A stretch of DNA of 64,000 nucleotides, from contig CAZEDM010000005.1 in assembly GCA_964511075.1 (NCBI GenBank), positions 124,001 through 188,000 of the forward strand, in the 5' to 3' direction. Both the position numbers and the translations under genes were made by a program. The stretch's first letter is position 1. Every line of letters starts with the position of its first letter. This stretch comes from CAZEDM01 sp964511075. GTDB lineage: Bacteria; Zixibacteria; MSB-5A5; RBG-16-43-9. The notes under the pieces were generated by a model, which was not told the DNA's origin, made no database searches, and worked only from the letters and a program-made list of their open reading frames with translations. Below, piece after piece: positions 24,818 to 33,587 of this stretch.

Positions 24818-26086
24818 TCAACACCCCGGTTTTGGTCCGCCTTTGAAAAGATAATTAATCAAATAGACCACGTCACTTACGCCAACATTACCATCACAAT
24901 TAGCATCCGCAGATGCTGTGAATTTGGGTAAAAATCCTCCTGTGAAAAGATAATTAATCAGATAAATCACATCTGAAACGCTTAGCACTCCGTCTCCATT
25001 ACAATCCCCTTCGATCCAGGGAGGATATAAAGCCAGAGAAATGGGTCCGTTCCCTACCAGGTATCTTTGGATAAGAGTCCCGGATGAATCCAGTAGAGTA
25101 ACATCATCGCTCTGGTAGTTGCAGCTTAGAACTTTCGAATGAAAAAGAACAGTCACCGCTATCACTCCGGAATCAGTGGTTATGGGATTTTCTTGTCCGT
25201 AAATCATAGTGTCCGCGATGCTGTTAAAAGAATATATCAAACCCGGGTCAGGTGTCCATCCCACTGCAGTCAGATATCCTATCCCATCTGCACTGATGGA
25301 GATTACCCCCGGGGTTCCTCCTGTAACTATGCTGTCAATTACCGTATTGGTTCTTGTATTTATTCTATAAACCTTTCCGGTAACAGACCCGTAATCACCG
25401 GTGCAGACCACATTCAACTCACCCTCAGGGTCTAAATCCAGATATTGAGGATTTAGCCCTACCAATATGCTATCCACAACTGTCTCTGTCTCTAAATCGA
25501 ATACATACACCCTTCCCGGAATATAGCTTAAGGCTTTAAAGTTTTCTGTCCTCTGCACGGAATCGAAAATAAATTCCTGTCTATAAAACCCGCCTGTTTT
25601 GGGCCAGGAAAAACCAGAACAGCAGATATAAAGCTTGTTCCCCACAGCAAGAATTCCCTCTGGAGCTCTTCCTACTCCATACTCCCCTGTCACAGTTTGA
25701 TTTTTAATATCGAATTTGGAGATGGTGTTAGTTGCCCAGTTGGTAACGTAAGCGAATTGGGAATCCGCAAAAGCCATATGATAAGGACTTCTTGGCTCCC
25801 CGATATTTATATACCCGGCTGTGGATTCTGTTTTAAGATTTATGATCTGGATATCGTGGTCTAATGAGTTGACCACATAGGCGTAATCTCCCTTTATGAC
25901 AATCTGGTTGGGAGATACCCCTAAGTTCAGGAAATTGTTGACCACCTCGCCGGTGGTTAGATTGATTTTAGATAAGGTTTCATCCCCGGGATAACTGTTG
26001 ACCACATAAGCTATATTATCTGCCCGGGCAGTGGAGAAAACCAAAGTTGAACCTAAAACAAGAGCTAAACAAAGATTTTTTAACAT
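24818..26086 (-). CDS. Secreted YVTN-type beta-propeller with C-terminal paired dockerin-like repeats
   Basis: This 422-residue exported protein has a signal peptide (1-22, cleavage after T-A-R-A). It is followed by about seven blades of a beta-propeller with recurring phrases such as AYVVNSLDHDIQIINLKT, AYVTNWATNTISKFDI and PEGILAVGNKLYI. The C-terminus holds two Ca-binding dockerin-like repeats: GDCNGDGVLSVSDVIYLINY and DANCDGNVGVSDVVYLINY, each followed by LF-x-GG. A closely similar pair ends the propeller of 58043-59698. Dockerins normally bind cohesins, but in this lineage such repeats are widespread without known cohesins. It lies downstream of, and may be read through from, nothing on the same strand except the receptor gene 54 bases upstream. 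Confidence 0.88.
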   Translation of the reverse strand: MLKNLCLALVLGSTLVFSTARADNIAYVVNSYPGDETLSKINLTTGEVVNNFLNLGVSPNQIVIKGDYAYVVNSLDHDIQIINLKTESTAGYINIGEPRSPYHMAFADSQFAYVTNWATNTISKFDIKNQTVTGEYGVGRAPEGILAVGNKLYICCSGFSWPKTGGFYRQEFIFDSVQRTENFKALSYIPGRVYVFDLETETVVDSILVGLNPQYLDLDPEGELNVVCTGDYGSVTGKVYRINTRTNTVIDSIVTGGTPGVISISADGIGYLTAVGWTPDPGLIYSFNSIADTMIYGQENPITTDSGVIAVTVLFHSKVLSCNYQSDDVTLLDSSGTLIQRYLVGNGPISLALYPPWIEGDCNGDGVLSVSDVIYLINYLFTGGFLPKFTASADANCDGNVGVSDVVYLINYLFKGGPKPGC

Positions 26087-26140
26087 AATACTACCTCCTT
26101 TAAACTTAGTTTACTGAATTCTCACTCATAAACTAAAAAA

Positions 26141-28387
26141 TCAATTCCGGTTTAATCCCCAGCTCAGGGATAAACTTATTCCCCATTCTCTTCCGGGCAT
26201 AGGATGGCGGTAGATAAGTTTGTATTCCTCATCCGTAAGATTATTCCATTCTAATTTGAGTTTTGTCTCCGTATTTTTGAATTTCTTCTTCAGTCCTATC
26301 ATCAGGTCCTCTAAGTGATAAGGCTCCTCTTTTTTGGTGTTAGCCGGTCCGGTAAAGCGCTCTGAAACCCAGCGAATTTTATACAGAGCCTCAAACAGCT
26401 TGTACTCGAACCTGAAGCTTAAATTGGTTAGATACCGGGGTCTGAAAGGAATGAACTTGCCATCTTCCAGCCTGTCCCCGCTTCTGTTCTTGGCAATGGA
26501 GACCGTATTGTTGTAGATAACCTCAAAATACTCTTTCGGGCTTTTCCAGGTTATAAAATCCTCATGCCCGTAGATCTCCGCCTTTGATACATTGACCGGA
26601 TAGTATCTGCCGTCGAAACTTCTCTGCCATTCGATAAGATCTGTTATCAGGCTGTGGAAAAAAGTCATCCCTGCGGAAAGCTCTCCCAACCAGGGAAGAT
26701 GGAATTCGCCTCCTGCTTCTGAATCCTCTGATTTCTCCGGCAGAAGATTGGGATTACCCTGAGCGAAAACGTCCCCTTTCCAGAACAAGGCATTATTGGA
26801 GGGCTGGCGATAGGATTTCCCGTAACTTGCTCTTAAGGCTAAGCGGTATCTTTCGCCTTTCGAGAGCACCAGGCCCATCTGCGGGGAAAGGAAATCCCTT
26901 AGAGATTTTGAATCGTCCCATCTTAAGGCAAAATTCAAAGTCAGGTTCTTGAAGAACAACTCCTTAGGCAGAGTAAACTCCTGCTGGTCCGAGAAGAAAA
27001 GACTGAAGGTCGACCTTTCTATCCTGCCCAGGCTATTCTCCGGGATAAGAAAATCCTTGTGATTTAGAACGTCTTCCTGAAACTGGGTTCCGGCTTTGAG
27101 CCTGTTAGCTTGAAGAGGCTGTATATGCGCAAGCAGTGAGAAATCTATTATATCATCCACATATCTGGAATCGAAAACTGAGATAGTATCGTTCTGAAAA
27201 TGCTGTTCGAAGCGGGAATACCCTGAACTGCCCTCCAGAAAAAAGCTGGGAGAGAATCGTCTGGTCAGTTTCAGGCTCAAAAGCCTGCGCTCATCCTCTG
27301 CCCGGGCATTTTGATATGCCACCATCCAGCCATAGCTTCCCGGAATCCCCTTCTTTGCCTGATAGGCCTGTCCGGAAAAACTCAGCTCGGTTTTCGGATC
27401 GAAGAGGTAATTTCCGGAAAAGAATATATTGGTAGCTTTGTGATAAGCGTTTTTTCTGGTAGTGGTGCTGTCTCCGTTTTTGCCCTGCTGGTTCAAAAGC
27501 TCCCGCTTCTCCGGGTCATCATAAGCCCATATATTGAAATCGTTTTTGGAATATTCATAGGTATAGGTGAGCTTCAGGAAGAACTTTCCAAAAAAAAGAT
27601 TCGAAAAAGAGGAATTGAAAATCTCGGTATCCCAGCTCCCCCAATGATTTTCCAGGCTTAGCCGGCAGGGCTCCTCTCTTTGAGGGAGCGTGATTATATT
27701 GATTATCCCCCCTAAGGCATCCGCACCGAAGAGGGCAGACTGCCCTCCCTTGAAAACCTCGATCCTCTCCACCATTTCCAGAGGGATGGTGTTAAGGTCG
27801 GCTATTCCGTTTCCGGAAGGATTCAGCTTCTGCCCGTCCAGGAGGACCAGGACATGCTCGGGGGAGCTTCCCCTTATGCTAACCTGATGAGTCCCTCCCA
27901 CTGTCCCGCTTTTCTGCAGGTAAACGCCGTTTGTCGACTCGATGACCTCGGAAAGATTTCGAGCCTGCAGTCTTTCAATTCGTCTCCTGTCTATGGTCTC
28001 AAGGCTGGCACTGTTGAGAGGTGGTTTTTCGCCTGAGATCTCAATTCCCTGCAGGAAATATAGCTTCTTTTCTAAGCTGACCCCCAGCTCAGCGGTCACA
28101 TCCTCATATACCTTTACCTCATAGATCTTCTTGTTTTCATACCCCTGGGCTGAAGCCTCCAGAGTATATGTGCCAACCGGGATATTCTCCAGATAGAAAT
28201 AACCCCTGCTGTCAGTTTTGCATTCGTAATTGGTATTCAGAATCCTGATGGTGGCTTTGGGAACAGGTTGAAGGTCCTGTTTATCACAAACCCTGCCTTC
28301 AATTTTTATGGTGGATTGGGCAAATCCAGAATAGAAAAAAAAGAGGCTGAAGAATACGGCAAGGGCAGGAAGAAAAATTTTTTTCAT
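26141..28387 (-). CDS. TonB-dependent outer-membrane receptor, BtuB-like (cobalamin or corrinoid uptake)
   Basis: This 748-residue receptor has a signal peptide (1-23), a carboxypeptidase-regulatory-like domain (about 28-110, IEGRVCDKQDLQPVPKATIR), a plug domain (VYLQKSGTVGGTHQVSIRGS, HVLVLLDGQKLNPSG, GGQSALFGADALGGIINI) and a 22-strand barrel ending in L-S-L-S-W-G. The plug motifs fit the BtuB/FepA superfamily. The assignment to B12 rests on the cobalamin riboswitch and attenuator directly upstream, not on the receptor sequence. It imports substrate with energy from TonB-ExbBD, which are not in the window. The extra N-terminal regulatory-like domain is typical of Bacteroidetes-type receptors. 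Confidence 0.9.
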   Translation of the reverse strand: MKKIFLPALAVFFSLFFFYSGFAQSTIKIEGRVCDKQDLQPVPKATIRILNTNYECKTDSRGYFYLENIPVGTYTLEASAQGYENKKIYEVKVYEDVTAELGVSLEKKLYFLQGIEISGEKPPLNSASLETIDRRRIERLQARNLSEVIESTNGVYLQKSGTVGGTHQVSIRGSSPEHVLVLLDGQKLNPSGNGIADLNTIPLEMVERIEVFKGGQSALFGADALGGIINIITLPQREEPCRLSLENHWGSWDTEIFNSSFSNLFFGKFFLKLTYTYEYSKNDFNIWAYDDPEKRELLNQQGKNGDSTTTRKNAYHKATNIFFSGNYLFDPKTELSFSGQAYQAKKGIPGSYGWMVAYQNARAEDERRLLSLKLTRRFSPSFFLEGSSGYSRFEQHFQNDTISVFDSRYVDDIIDFSLLAHIQPLQANRLKAGTQFQEDVLNHKDFLIPENSLGRIERSTFSLFFSDQQEFTLPKELFFKNLTLNFALRWDDSKSLRDFLSPQMGLVLSKGERYRLALRASYGKSYRQPSNNALFWKGDVFAQGNPNLLPEKSEDSEAGGEFHLPWLGELSAGMTFFHSLITDLIEWQRSFDGRYYPVNVSKAEIYGHEDFITWKSPKEYFEVIYNNTVSIAKNRSGDRLEDGKFIPFRPRYLTNLSFRFEYKLFEALYKIRWVSERFTGPANTKKEEPYHLEDLMIGLKKKFKNTETKLKLEWNNLTDEEYKLIYRHPMPGREWGISLSLSWGLNRN

Positions 28388-28452
28388 CTTTTGTTTTCTC
28401 GATCTTCCTGCCGGGCAGAGGAAAAACTGGAGGTGACTACTTGAGCGGCAAC

Positions 28453-28484
28453 AAAAAACCAGCTCGCATAAGGGTAGCTGGCTT
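28453..28484 (-). terminator. Attenuator terminator of the cobalamin riboswitch
   Basis: On the minus strand AAGCCAGCT pairs with AGCTGGTTT around an 11-base loop, directly followed by a T-run. It lies between the riboswitch and the receptor gene, where a transcription-attenuating expression platform is expected. Confidence 0.85.
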
Positions 28485-28536
28485 AAAAATTTCCCAACCT
28501 TTTCCCTACCCGCGCAAGGAAATATTTACGGTTAAA

Positions 28537-28686
28537 ACAATCTGGCAGGTTTCCTGACTCTGTGGCTTCAGGCCTACCGGCTTTACCTTCCCATCTAAAT
28601 GACAGTGGTATAGTCAAAGCTTTCGTAGCCACTTACAGTAGCGGGGCTGTAGCGGAATCTCACCGCCTTCCCGTTCACCAGATTGT
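28537..28686 (-). promoter_or_regulatory. Cobalamin (AdoCbl) riboswitch
   Basis: On the minus strand the order is P1 arm ACAATCTGG, GGTGAACGGGAAGGCGGTGA, GCCCCGCTACTGTAA, GGGAAGG, then the B12 box GAGTCAGGAAACCTGCC and the exact P1 complement CCAGATTGT. This is the full conserved core of the cobalamin riboswitch. The nine-base P1 is perfectly paired. It should switch off the receptor gene when B12 is plentiful. Confidence 0.96.
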
Positions 28687-28718
28687 AAATCAGATATCAA
28701 AGATCAAAATCAAAAAAT

Positions 28719-28747
28719 ATTATATCTTACCTTTTATGTTATGTCAA
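28719..28747 (-). promoter_or_regulatory. Consensus promoter of the B12 receptor gene
   Basis: On the minus strand TTGACA (28742-28747) and TATAAT (28719-28724) are both perfect consensus hexamers, 17 bases apart. The predicted start near 28712 is about 25 bases before the riboswitch. The rest of the 495-base gap (28748-28882) shows no gene. Confidence 0.9.
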
Positions 28748-28882
28748 GCAAATTCTCATTATTTTCGGTAAGCGTCTTTTTTTATCCGGGTTAAGGTCTT
28801 ATAAATCATAGAACTTCACCCAAAAAAATATTTTAAAATTAGTCTTTATCTGCTTATATTAAATCTGGTAGATTTTATTGAT

Positions 28883-29857
28883 ATGGTTAGAAGACCCTTT
28901 AAAATTTTCAAAGATAAGAATGCCTCCCTGAGATATCTTAAGGGGAAGACCATCTCCCTCCTGGGATATGGAAACCAGGGAAAGGCTCAGGCTCTGAATT
29001 TAAAGGATTCAGGTCTGAAAGTAATAATCGGGCTTCCCGGAAATAACAAGGATAGAAAGGTCGCGCTGAAGGATGGTTTTAAAGTCTATACCCCGGAAAA
29101 GGCAGTTAAGATCGGAGATATAATCTCTGTCTTAGCACCCGACCATAAGCATAAGGAACTCTATGAGAAAAGCATCCGTAAAAATCTTGCCCCGGGAAAG
29201 ACACTGGTCTTTGCCCATGCCTACAGCATTTACTTTAAGCTGATAGAACCTCCTGATTTTATTGATATAATCTTGGTTGCCCCGCACGGGCCAGGCGAGC
29301 TTTTGCGAAAGCTCTATTTAGAGAAAAAGGGAATAACCTCATTTGTCGCCGTGCAGAAGGACTATTCAAAAAAAGGCTTGAACAAAGCCTTAGCCTATGC
29401 TAAGGGGATTGGCTCAACCAGGGCAGGGGCGATATTGACAACCTTCAAGGATGAGGCAATCGGGGATTTATTCGGGGAGCAGGCTGTCTTATGCGGTGGC
29501 CTGTCCGGGCTTTTGAGAGCAGGATTTGAGACCCTGGTTAAATCAGGCTTGTCCCCGGAAAATGCCTATTTCGAGTGCGTTCACCAGATAGACCTGATAG
29601 TTGAGCTGATTAAAAAATACGGAATAGCCGGCATGTTTGAAAAAATCAGCCAGACCGCGGAGTTTGGTTCCTATATCTCCGGGAAAAAGGTGATAAGCAA
29701 AAAGGAAATGGGCAAAATCTTATCAGAGATAAAAAAGGGGGATTTTGTCAGAAGATGGGCGAATGAATATAAAAGCGGAATGAAAAATTATAAAAAGATG
29801 AAAAGGGACTGGAAAAATCATCTGTTGCAAAAAACCTGGGAAAAATTGAATAGGTAG
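28883..29857 (+). CDS. Ketol-acid reductoisomerase-like protein with altered active site
   Basis: This 324-residue protein is clearly of the class I KARI (IlvC) family. The NADP fold has LLGYGNQGKAQALNLKDSGL, then LAPDHKHKELY, FAHAYSIYF, VAPHGPGELLR, and the knotted C-terminal domain DLFGEQAVLCGGLSGLLRAGFETLV, AYFECVHQIDLIVELI and ISQTAEFGSY. Compared by memory with the P. aeruginosa enzyme, metal ligands D195, E199 and E231 and Ser256 are kept. The catalytic Lys of APKGPG is His135, and the second Glu of FECLHEL is Gln235. No ilvBN, ilvD or leu gene is adjacent. It may catalyse a related reaction on another substrate rather than act in valine/isoleucine synthesis. I therefore give no gene symbol. 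Confidence 0.85.
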   Translation: MVRRPFKIFKDKNASLRYLKGKTISLLGYGNQGKAQALNLKDSGLKVIIGLPGNNKDRKVALKDGFKVYTPEKAVKIGDIISVLAPDHKHKELYEKSIRKNLAPGKTLVFAHAYSIYFKLIEPPDFIDIILVAPHGPGELLRKLYLEKKGITSFVAVQKDYSKKGLNKALAYAKGIGSTRAGAILTTFKDEAIGDLFGEQAVLCGGLSGLLRAGFETLVKSGLSPENAYFECVHQIDLIVELIKKYGIAGMFEKISQTAEFGSYISGKKVISKKEMGKILSEIKKGDFVRRWANEYKSGMKNYKKMKRDWKNHLLQKTWEKLNR

Positions 29858-29987
29858 GGACAATTCACGAATTGCCTCTGCAGATTACACCAGATTAGTA
29901 GCCCTACCTTGCCTCAAGGTGGGGAAATTGACCAGAATAAAAACAAAAAATCTTGCTTTTTAACAAAAATAATTTAAGTTCTTTGGA

Positions 29988-30470
29988 ATGAAAGCACCTG
30001 AGGATAAAATCGTCTATCGTTATTTCGGGATTGAGTTCAGGATAATCTTCTATCTGGCTGCGCTGTTTTTCCTTTTGCTATCCATAGTCATTATTAAATC
30101 GTTTTCAGCTTTGAGCCTTATCTCGTTTTTAGTCTTTCTGCTCATCACTCTCCTGACCTATTTTGATTCAACCCGCCATTTATTAACTATGGAGGAGAAT
30201 GAACTGGGTCTGAAGAGGTTTTTCTCCAGAGGTAGTCTGAAAGAAATCCGTATAAACTGGGACAGGATCAATAACATAACCACCCGGGAATACGGGATTT
30301 TTAAGCTTCTGAAAACCACCCAGATAAATTCACCCGTAAAGGAAAAGATCAGAGTCTTCTCCTTTATGGAGGACTATTATCATTTTCTAAAGGATTTATG
30401 TGAAAGGTCTAAAAATGCCAAAATCGATAAGTTCACCCAGGACCTGCTCACCGGGCAGGCCGATTTTTAA
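29988..30470 (+). CDS. Small membrane protein with two N-terminal spans and a PH-like tail
   Basis: This 160-residue protein has two membrane segments (about 20-38 and 42-60). A cytoplasmic domain follows in which a beta-rich stretch (LGLKRFFSRGSLKEIRINWDRINNITTREYG) resembles the bacterial PH-like fold of YdbT/DUF304-type proteins; that similarity is a weak impression. There is no strong ribosome site. Its 3' end overlaps the next gene's start by about 56 bases, so the three genes 29988-32537 probably form an operon. Function is unknown. Confidence 0.7.
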   Translation: MKAPEDKIVYRYFGIEFRIIFYLAALFFLLLSIVIIKSFSALSLISFLVFLLITLLTYFDSTRHLLTMEENELGLKRFFSRGSLKEIRINWDRINNITTREYGIFKLLKTTQINSPVKEKIRVFSFMEDYYHFLKDLCERSKNAKIDKFTQDLLTGQADF

Positions 30471-31500
30471 GTTACTCGTAGAGATTTTGCTCTGTTTGGT
30501 ATTCGCTTCTTCTCTTTATCCTCAGCCTGCATTTGCCTCGGAAACTGATCTGGATTCCATCATCTTCAGGGGAACAGATCTTATTCACCAGGATAAATTT
30601 GAGGAGGGTATTTCTGAGTTCAAAAAGATTGTGGAGAAATACCCGGACGACCCGGCAGGCTATTTCTTCATCGCCGCATCTTTACAGACCCTGATAGACG
30701 ACTATAGAAACGAGAAATACAAAGAGGATTTTGAAAAAAATATCGACCTGGCAATAGAGAAAGGTTACGAAAAAGTAGAGAAAAATCCCGATTCGGCCAT
30801 AGACCATTTTTACTTGGGTGGCTCCCTGGGTTACCGGGGCATCTATCGCTCTTTCAGGGGAAGCTGGTGGGGTGCATTTCGGGATGGAGGGAAAGCCAAC
30901 TCTCATCTGAAACAAGCCGTGGAGCTGGATTCTAATCTTTACGACGCCTATTTCGGGCTGGGCGCCTACCACTACTGGAGGAGCGTGAAATCAAAGCTCT
31001 TCTGGTGGCTGCCCTTTTTCGGGGATGAAAGGAAAAAGGGTATTCAGGAGACGATGATTGCTATCCAGAAAGGGAAGTACGCCAAAGATGAAGCTGCCTA
31101 TTCCCTTTTGCGCATCTATCTGGAGGAAAAAGATTACCCCTCTGTCTTGAAATGGAGCCAGGAGGTTAAAAGAATCAATGAAAATGACCCCTTCAGATTA
31201 TGGATGACCGGCTTTGCCTATATCGGACTGGACGATTGGATGGAGGCTAAAGACATTTTCCTTGATTTATTGAAGGTTCTGAGAGCTTCGCCTTACTATG
31301 ATCCGGCAGGCGAATACGAGTGCAGATACTGGCTGGCGTATGTAAATTACAATTTGGGAGATTTGCAATCCGCTGAGGAAGAGTTAAGCCAGGCTTTGAA
31401 GCTGGAGCCGGAGACAAAGGGGAATAATTATGCAGAACCTTTTATGGACAAAATTAAGGATCTTCAAAAAGAAATCTCCAGGAAAATAAAACCTAAATGA
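30415..31500 (+). CDS. Exported TPR-repeat protein, twin 1
   Basis: This protein of about 361 residues has an N-terminal signal (hydrophobic L-L-V-E-I-L-L-C-L-V-F-A, cleavage near A-F-A) and several TPR-like helix pairs. Its central block RGSWWGAFRDGGKANSHLKQ leads to AVELDSNLYDAYFGLGAYHY, then F-W-W-L-P-F-F-G-D-E-R. That block is shared almost residue by residue with the next protein. The start is placed at ATG 30415, with AAAGG upstream; an ATG at 30400 is possible. The stop overlaps the next start (ATGA). TPR proteins act as scaffolds, but the partner is unknown. The frame overlaps the end of the preceding gene. Confidence 0.82.
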   Translation: MPKSISSPRTCSPGRPIFKLLVEILLCLVFASSLYPQPAFASETDLDSIIFRGTDLIHQDKFEEGISEFKKIVEKYPDDPAGYFFIAASLQTLIDDYRNEKYKEDFEKNIDLAIEKGYEKVEKNPDSAIDHFYLGGSLGYRGIYRSFRGSWWGAFRDGGKANSHLKQAVELDSNLYDAYFGLGAYHYWRSVKSKLFWWLPFFGDERKKGIQETMIAIQKGKYAKDEAAYSLLRIYLEEKDYPSVLKWSQEVKRINENDPFRLWMTGFAYIGLDDWMEAKDIFLDLLKVLRASPYYDPAGEYECRYWLAYVNYNLGDLQSAEEELSQALKLEPETKGNNYAEPFMDKIKDLQKEISRKIKPK

Positions 31501-32537
31501 AACGCATCTTTTTTATTTTATTTATAACAGGATATTTGATTTCTATTTTTTGCGCTTTTCCCCAAGCCGAGGACTATCCCCCTTATGCCACCCTGGCTTT
31601 AGAGGGTATAAACGCCACTTTAAATGAAAACTACTTTTTCGCCGAGGATAGATTCAAAAAGATCATAAGCTCAGATTCCCTTGACCCGGCCGGCTATTTT
31701 TTCCTGGGAGCACTGTACCAGGCTGAGATGATGGACTACGAGAGCGATTTCAAGGAGGAGGAATTTTATTCTGTTCTTGAAAAAGCCATCCGGTTGGCTC
31801 AGAAGAGGATCAGCTCTGGAAGCAGCACTCTCCTCTGGGATTATCTCTACCTGGGAAACTCCTATGGATATTTGGGAGTGTATAAAGCCCGCCAGGGGAG
31901 CTGGTGGTCTGCTTTCAGAAACGCCATGGAGGCAAAATCTGCCTTTAAAAAAGCAGTTGAGCTTGATTCGACCTTTTACGACGCCTATCTGGGCCTGGGC
32001 TCATACCATTACTGGACCAGCCACTTTACCAAGACCTTTGCCTGGCTTCCTTTTTTTGCAGATGAAAGGGAGAAAGGGAAGGAGGAATTGAAATTAGCCG
32101 CGGATAAAAGCCTTTTCTCAAAAGCGGCGGCCTGGAATGCCCTCATCTGGATCTACATCAAAGAAAAAGATTACTCCCGGGCTATAGAATTATCTAAGGG
32201 CTTGCAGGAAGAATATCCGGAGGGCAAGCTCTTCTTATGGGCTACAGCCACGGCCTATTATGAGAGATATGACTGGGAAAACGCCATAGAATACTATAAG
32301 CTGATAATCAAGAAATTAAAAAAAAATCCGGAGGAGAACCACTATAATCTAATCGAATGCAAATACTACATTGCCCAATCCTATTTTAACTTTGGCGATT
32401 TCGCCCAGTGTATCCAAGCCTGCCAGGAAGCATTAAACTATAAGTTGGACTCGGAGACCAAAGAAAGACAGGAAGATAAGCTGGATAAGTTGGAAGAGCT
32501 TTTAGAAAAATCTTTGAAAATCACTGGGAAGAAATAG
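31497..32537 (+). CDS. Exported TPR-repeat protein, twin 2
   Basis: This 346-residue paralogue of the preceding gene has a signal peptide (about 1-22) and TPR-like helices. It carries the shared core RQGSWWSAFRNAMEAKSAFK followed by AVELDSTFYDAYLGLGSYHYW and WLPFFADEREKG. The two proteins probably arose by tandem duplication and may pair with each other (inference). Translation is coupled to twin 1 through ATGA. The C-terminus is a charged helical tail (K-L-D-K-L-E-E-L-L-E-K). The family is not recognised beyond TPR. Confidence 0.82.
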   Translation: MKRIFFILFITGYLISIFCAFPQAEDYPPYATLALEGINATLNENYFFAEDRFKKIISSDSLDPAGYFFLGALYQAEMMDYESDFKEEEFYSVLEKAIRLAQKRISSGSSTLLWDYLYLGNSYGYLGVYKARQGSWWSAFRNAMEAKSAFKKAVELDSTFYDAYLGLGSYHYWTSHFTKTFAWLPFFADEREKGKEELKLAADKSLFSKAAAWNALIWIYIKEKDYSRAIELSKGLQEEYPEGKLFLWATATAYYERYDWENAIEYYKLIIKKLKKNPEENHYNLIECKYYIAQSYFNFGDFAQCIQACQEALNYKLDSETKERQEDKLDKLEELLEKSLKITGKK

Positions 32538-32569
32538 CCCCGGCTTGCTGGAAGTGGAGGATACTCTTC

Positions 32570-32708
32570 GATGGAACAGGCATCTTGCCCGTTCTATAGT
32601 TCCTTTTCCTGTAGGGACAGAACACTGTTCTGTCCCTATTTTCAAATGTAGCAGAAACCCTTAGGTTCCCATCTTAGAGAAAATGGAAGGCTAAAGCCTT
32701 CCGCTACA
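32570..32708. repeat. Palindromic repeats between the TPR operon and the minus-strand genes
   Basis: GGAACAGGCATCTTGCCCGTTC and GGGACAGAAC-ACT-GTTCTGTCCC (followed by TATTTT, a possible terminator) come first. A nested element at 32647-32708 follows, with outer arms TGTAGC and CCGCTACA and inner hairpins GAAACCCTTAGGTTCC and GGAAGGCTAAAGCCTTCC. Confidence 0.8.
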
Positions 32709-32729
32709 TTTTTACTATCTTTAAAATTT

Positions 32730-33572
32730 TCATTTTAGTTTAATATTATTTCTTGCATCCTCAAGAGCTTTTACACCTGATATATTGATGAAAATATGAA
32801 ATCTGCTGACAATATCATCTAATTTGACACTCCCTTTAGGATCTCGTTTGCGCCAAGGTAATTTTGGTTGCAATGGGAGATCTATCTCTGCAAAAGGGGA
32901 AAGTACTATCTGCTCAGTTTTATCTTCGATTCCAAACTTTTTAAAAAAATCTGGTGGAGGGTCTATTCGTCTCTTGCCACCTGAGAATATTGACGACCTG
33001 TGCTTAGATACATTATGTTGGTCAGCAATTTGACGTATTAAGTCCTTGTTTTCACACCAGTAACTTTTTAAGGAAGGGAAATAATTCTTATATCCTTCGA
33101 CAAATTCTACTTTATCGTCTTTCTTTTGCTTACCTAAAATGTTCCAAGGGAAAATTTGGGCCAATTTGGTTTCATCAGTCACATCCTTAAATTGAATAGG
33201 ATTTGCAACATATCCAAGTGCATTTAACATATACACTATACACTCAACTGCCGAATCCATATTAAATAGCATTGATGAAAGATGATATTCAGTGAGTTCA
33301 TAAAGAAAAAGCTCTCTCGTTTTGTGAGCAATTCCAGATTGAAAAATTAAATCAACTAAGCCCCAAGAGCGGATTTGGTAGTAATGAATTTCAACACCCA
33401 GAATCCGTGCACGTAATCCATCCAAACCATTTATAAAATGATTAAGCCAGTCACCTTTATTGCCAAGATGAGTCTCATCGCTAGCATGTCGCGCAAAACT
33501 CCTTAAAACTTCAAAAGGAGACAAATCAAATTTAAGAAAATAGTCATTCGATGTTCTATTATTATTCAACAA
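32730..33572 (-). CDS. Unknown AT-rich gene, possible HEPN-like helical protein
   Basis: This 280-residue soluble protein has no signal or membrane segment. The middle (about 75-125) is helical, with YHLSSMLFNMDSAVECIVYM, resembling HEPN-type helical proteins of the Cthe_2314 kind; this is a weak visual similarity. HEPN nucleases carry an R-x4-6-H motif, and here only HNVSKHR near residue 190 comes close, so nuclease activity is doubtful. Base use is clearly more AT-rich than in the neighbouring SDR genes, suggesting a separate origin. No antitoxin-like partner is adjacent. Function is unknown. Confidence 0.6.
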   Translation of the reverse strand: MLNNNRTSNDYFLKFDLSPFEVLRSFARHASDETHLGNKGDWLNHFINGLDGLRARILGVEIHYYQIRSWGLVDLIFQSGIAHKTRELFLYELTEYHLSSMLFNMDSAVECIVYMLNALGYVANPIQFKDVTDETKLAQIFPWNILGKQKKDDKVEFVEGYKNYFPSLKSYWCENKDLIRQIADQHNVSKHRSSIFSGGKRRIDPPPDFFKKFGIEDKTEQIVLSPFAEIDLPLQPKLPWRKRDPKGSVKLDDIVSRFHIFINISGVKALEDARNNIKLK

Positions 33573-33587
33573 TATATCCTTCTTTCT

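Noticed and set aside
28562..28771. Short plus-strand frame across the riboswitch
   Set aside because: The sequence is fully explained by the conserved cobalamin riboswitch and promoter on the minus strand.
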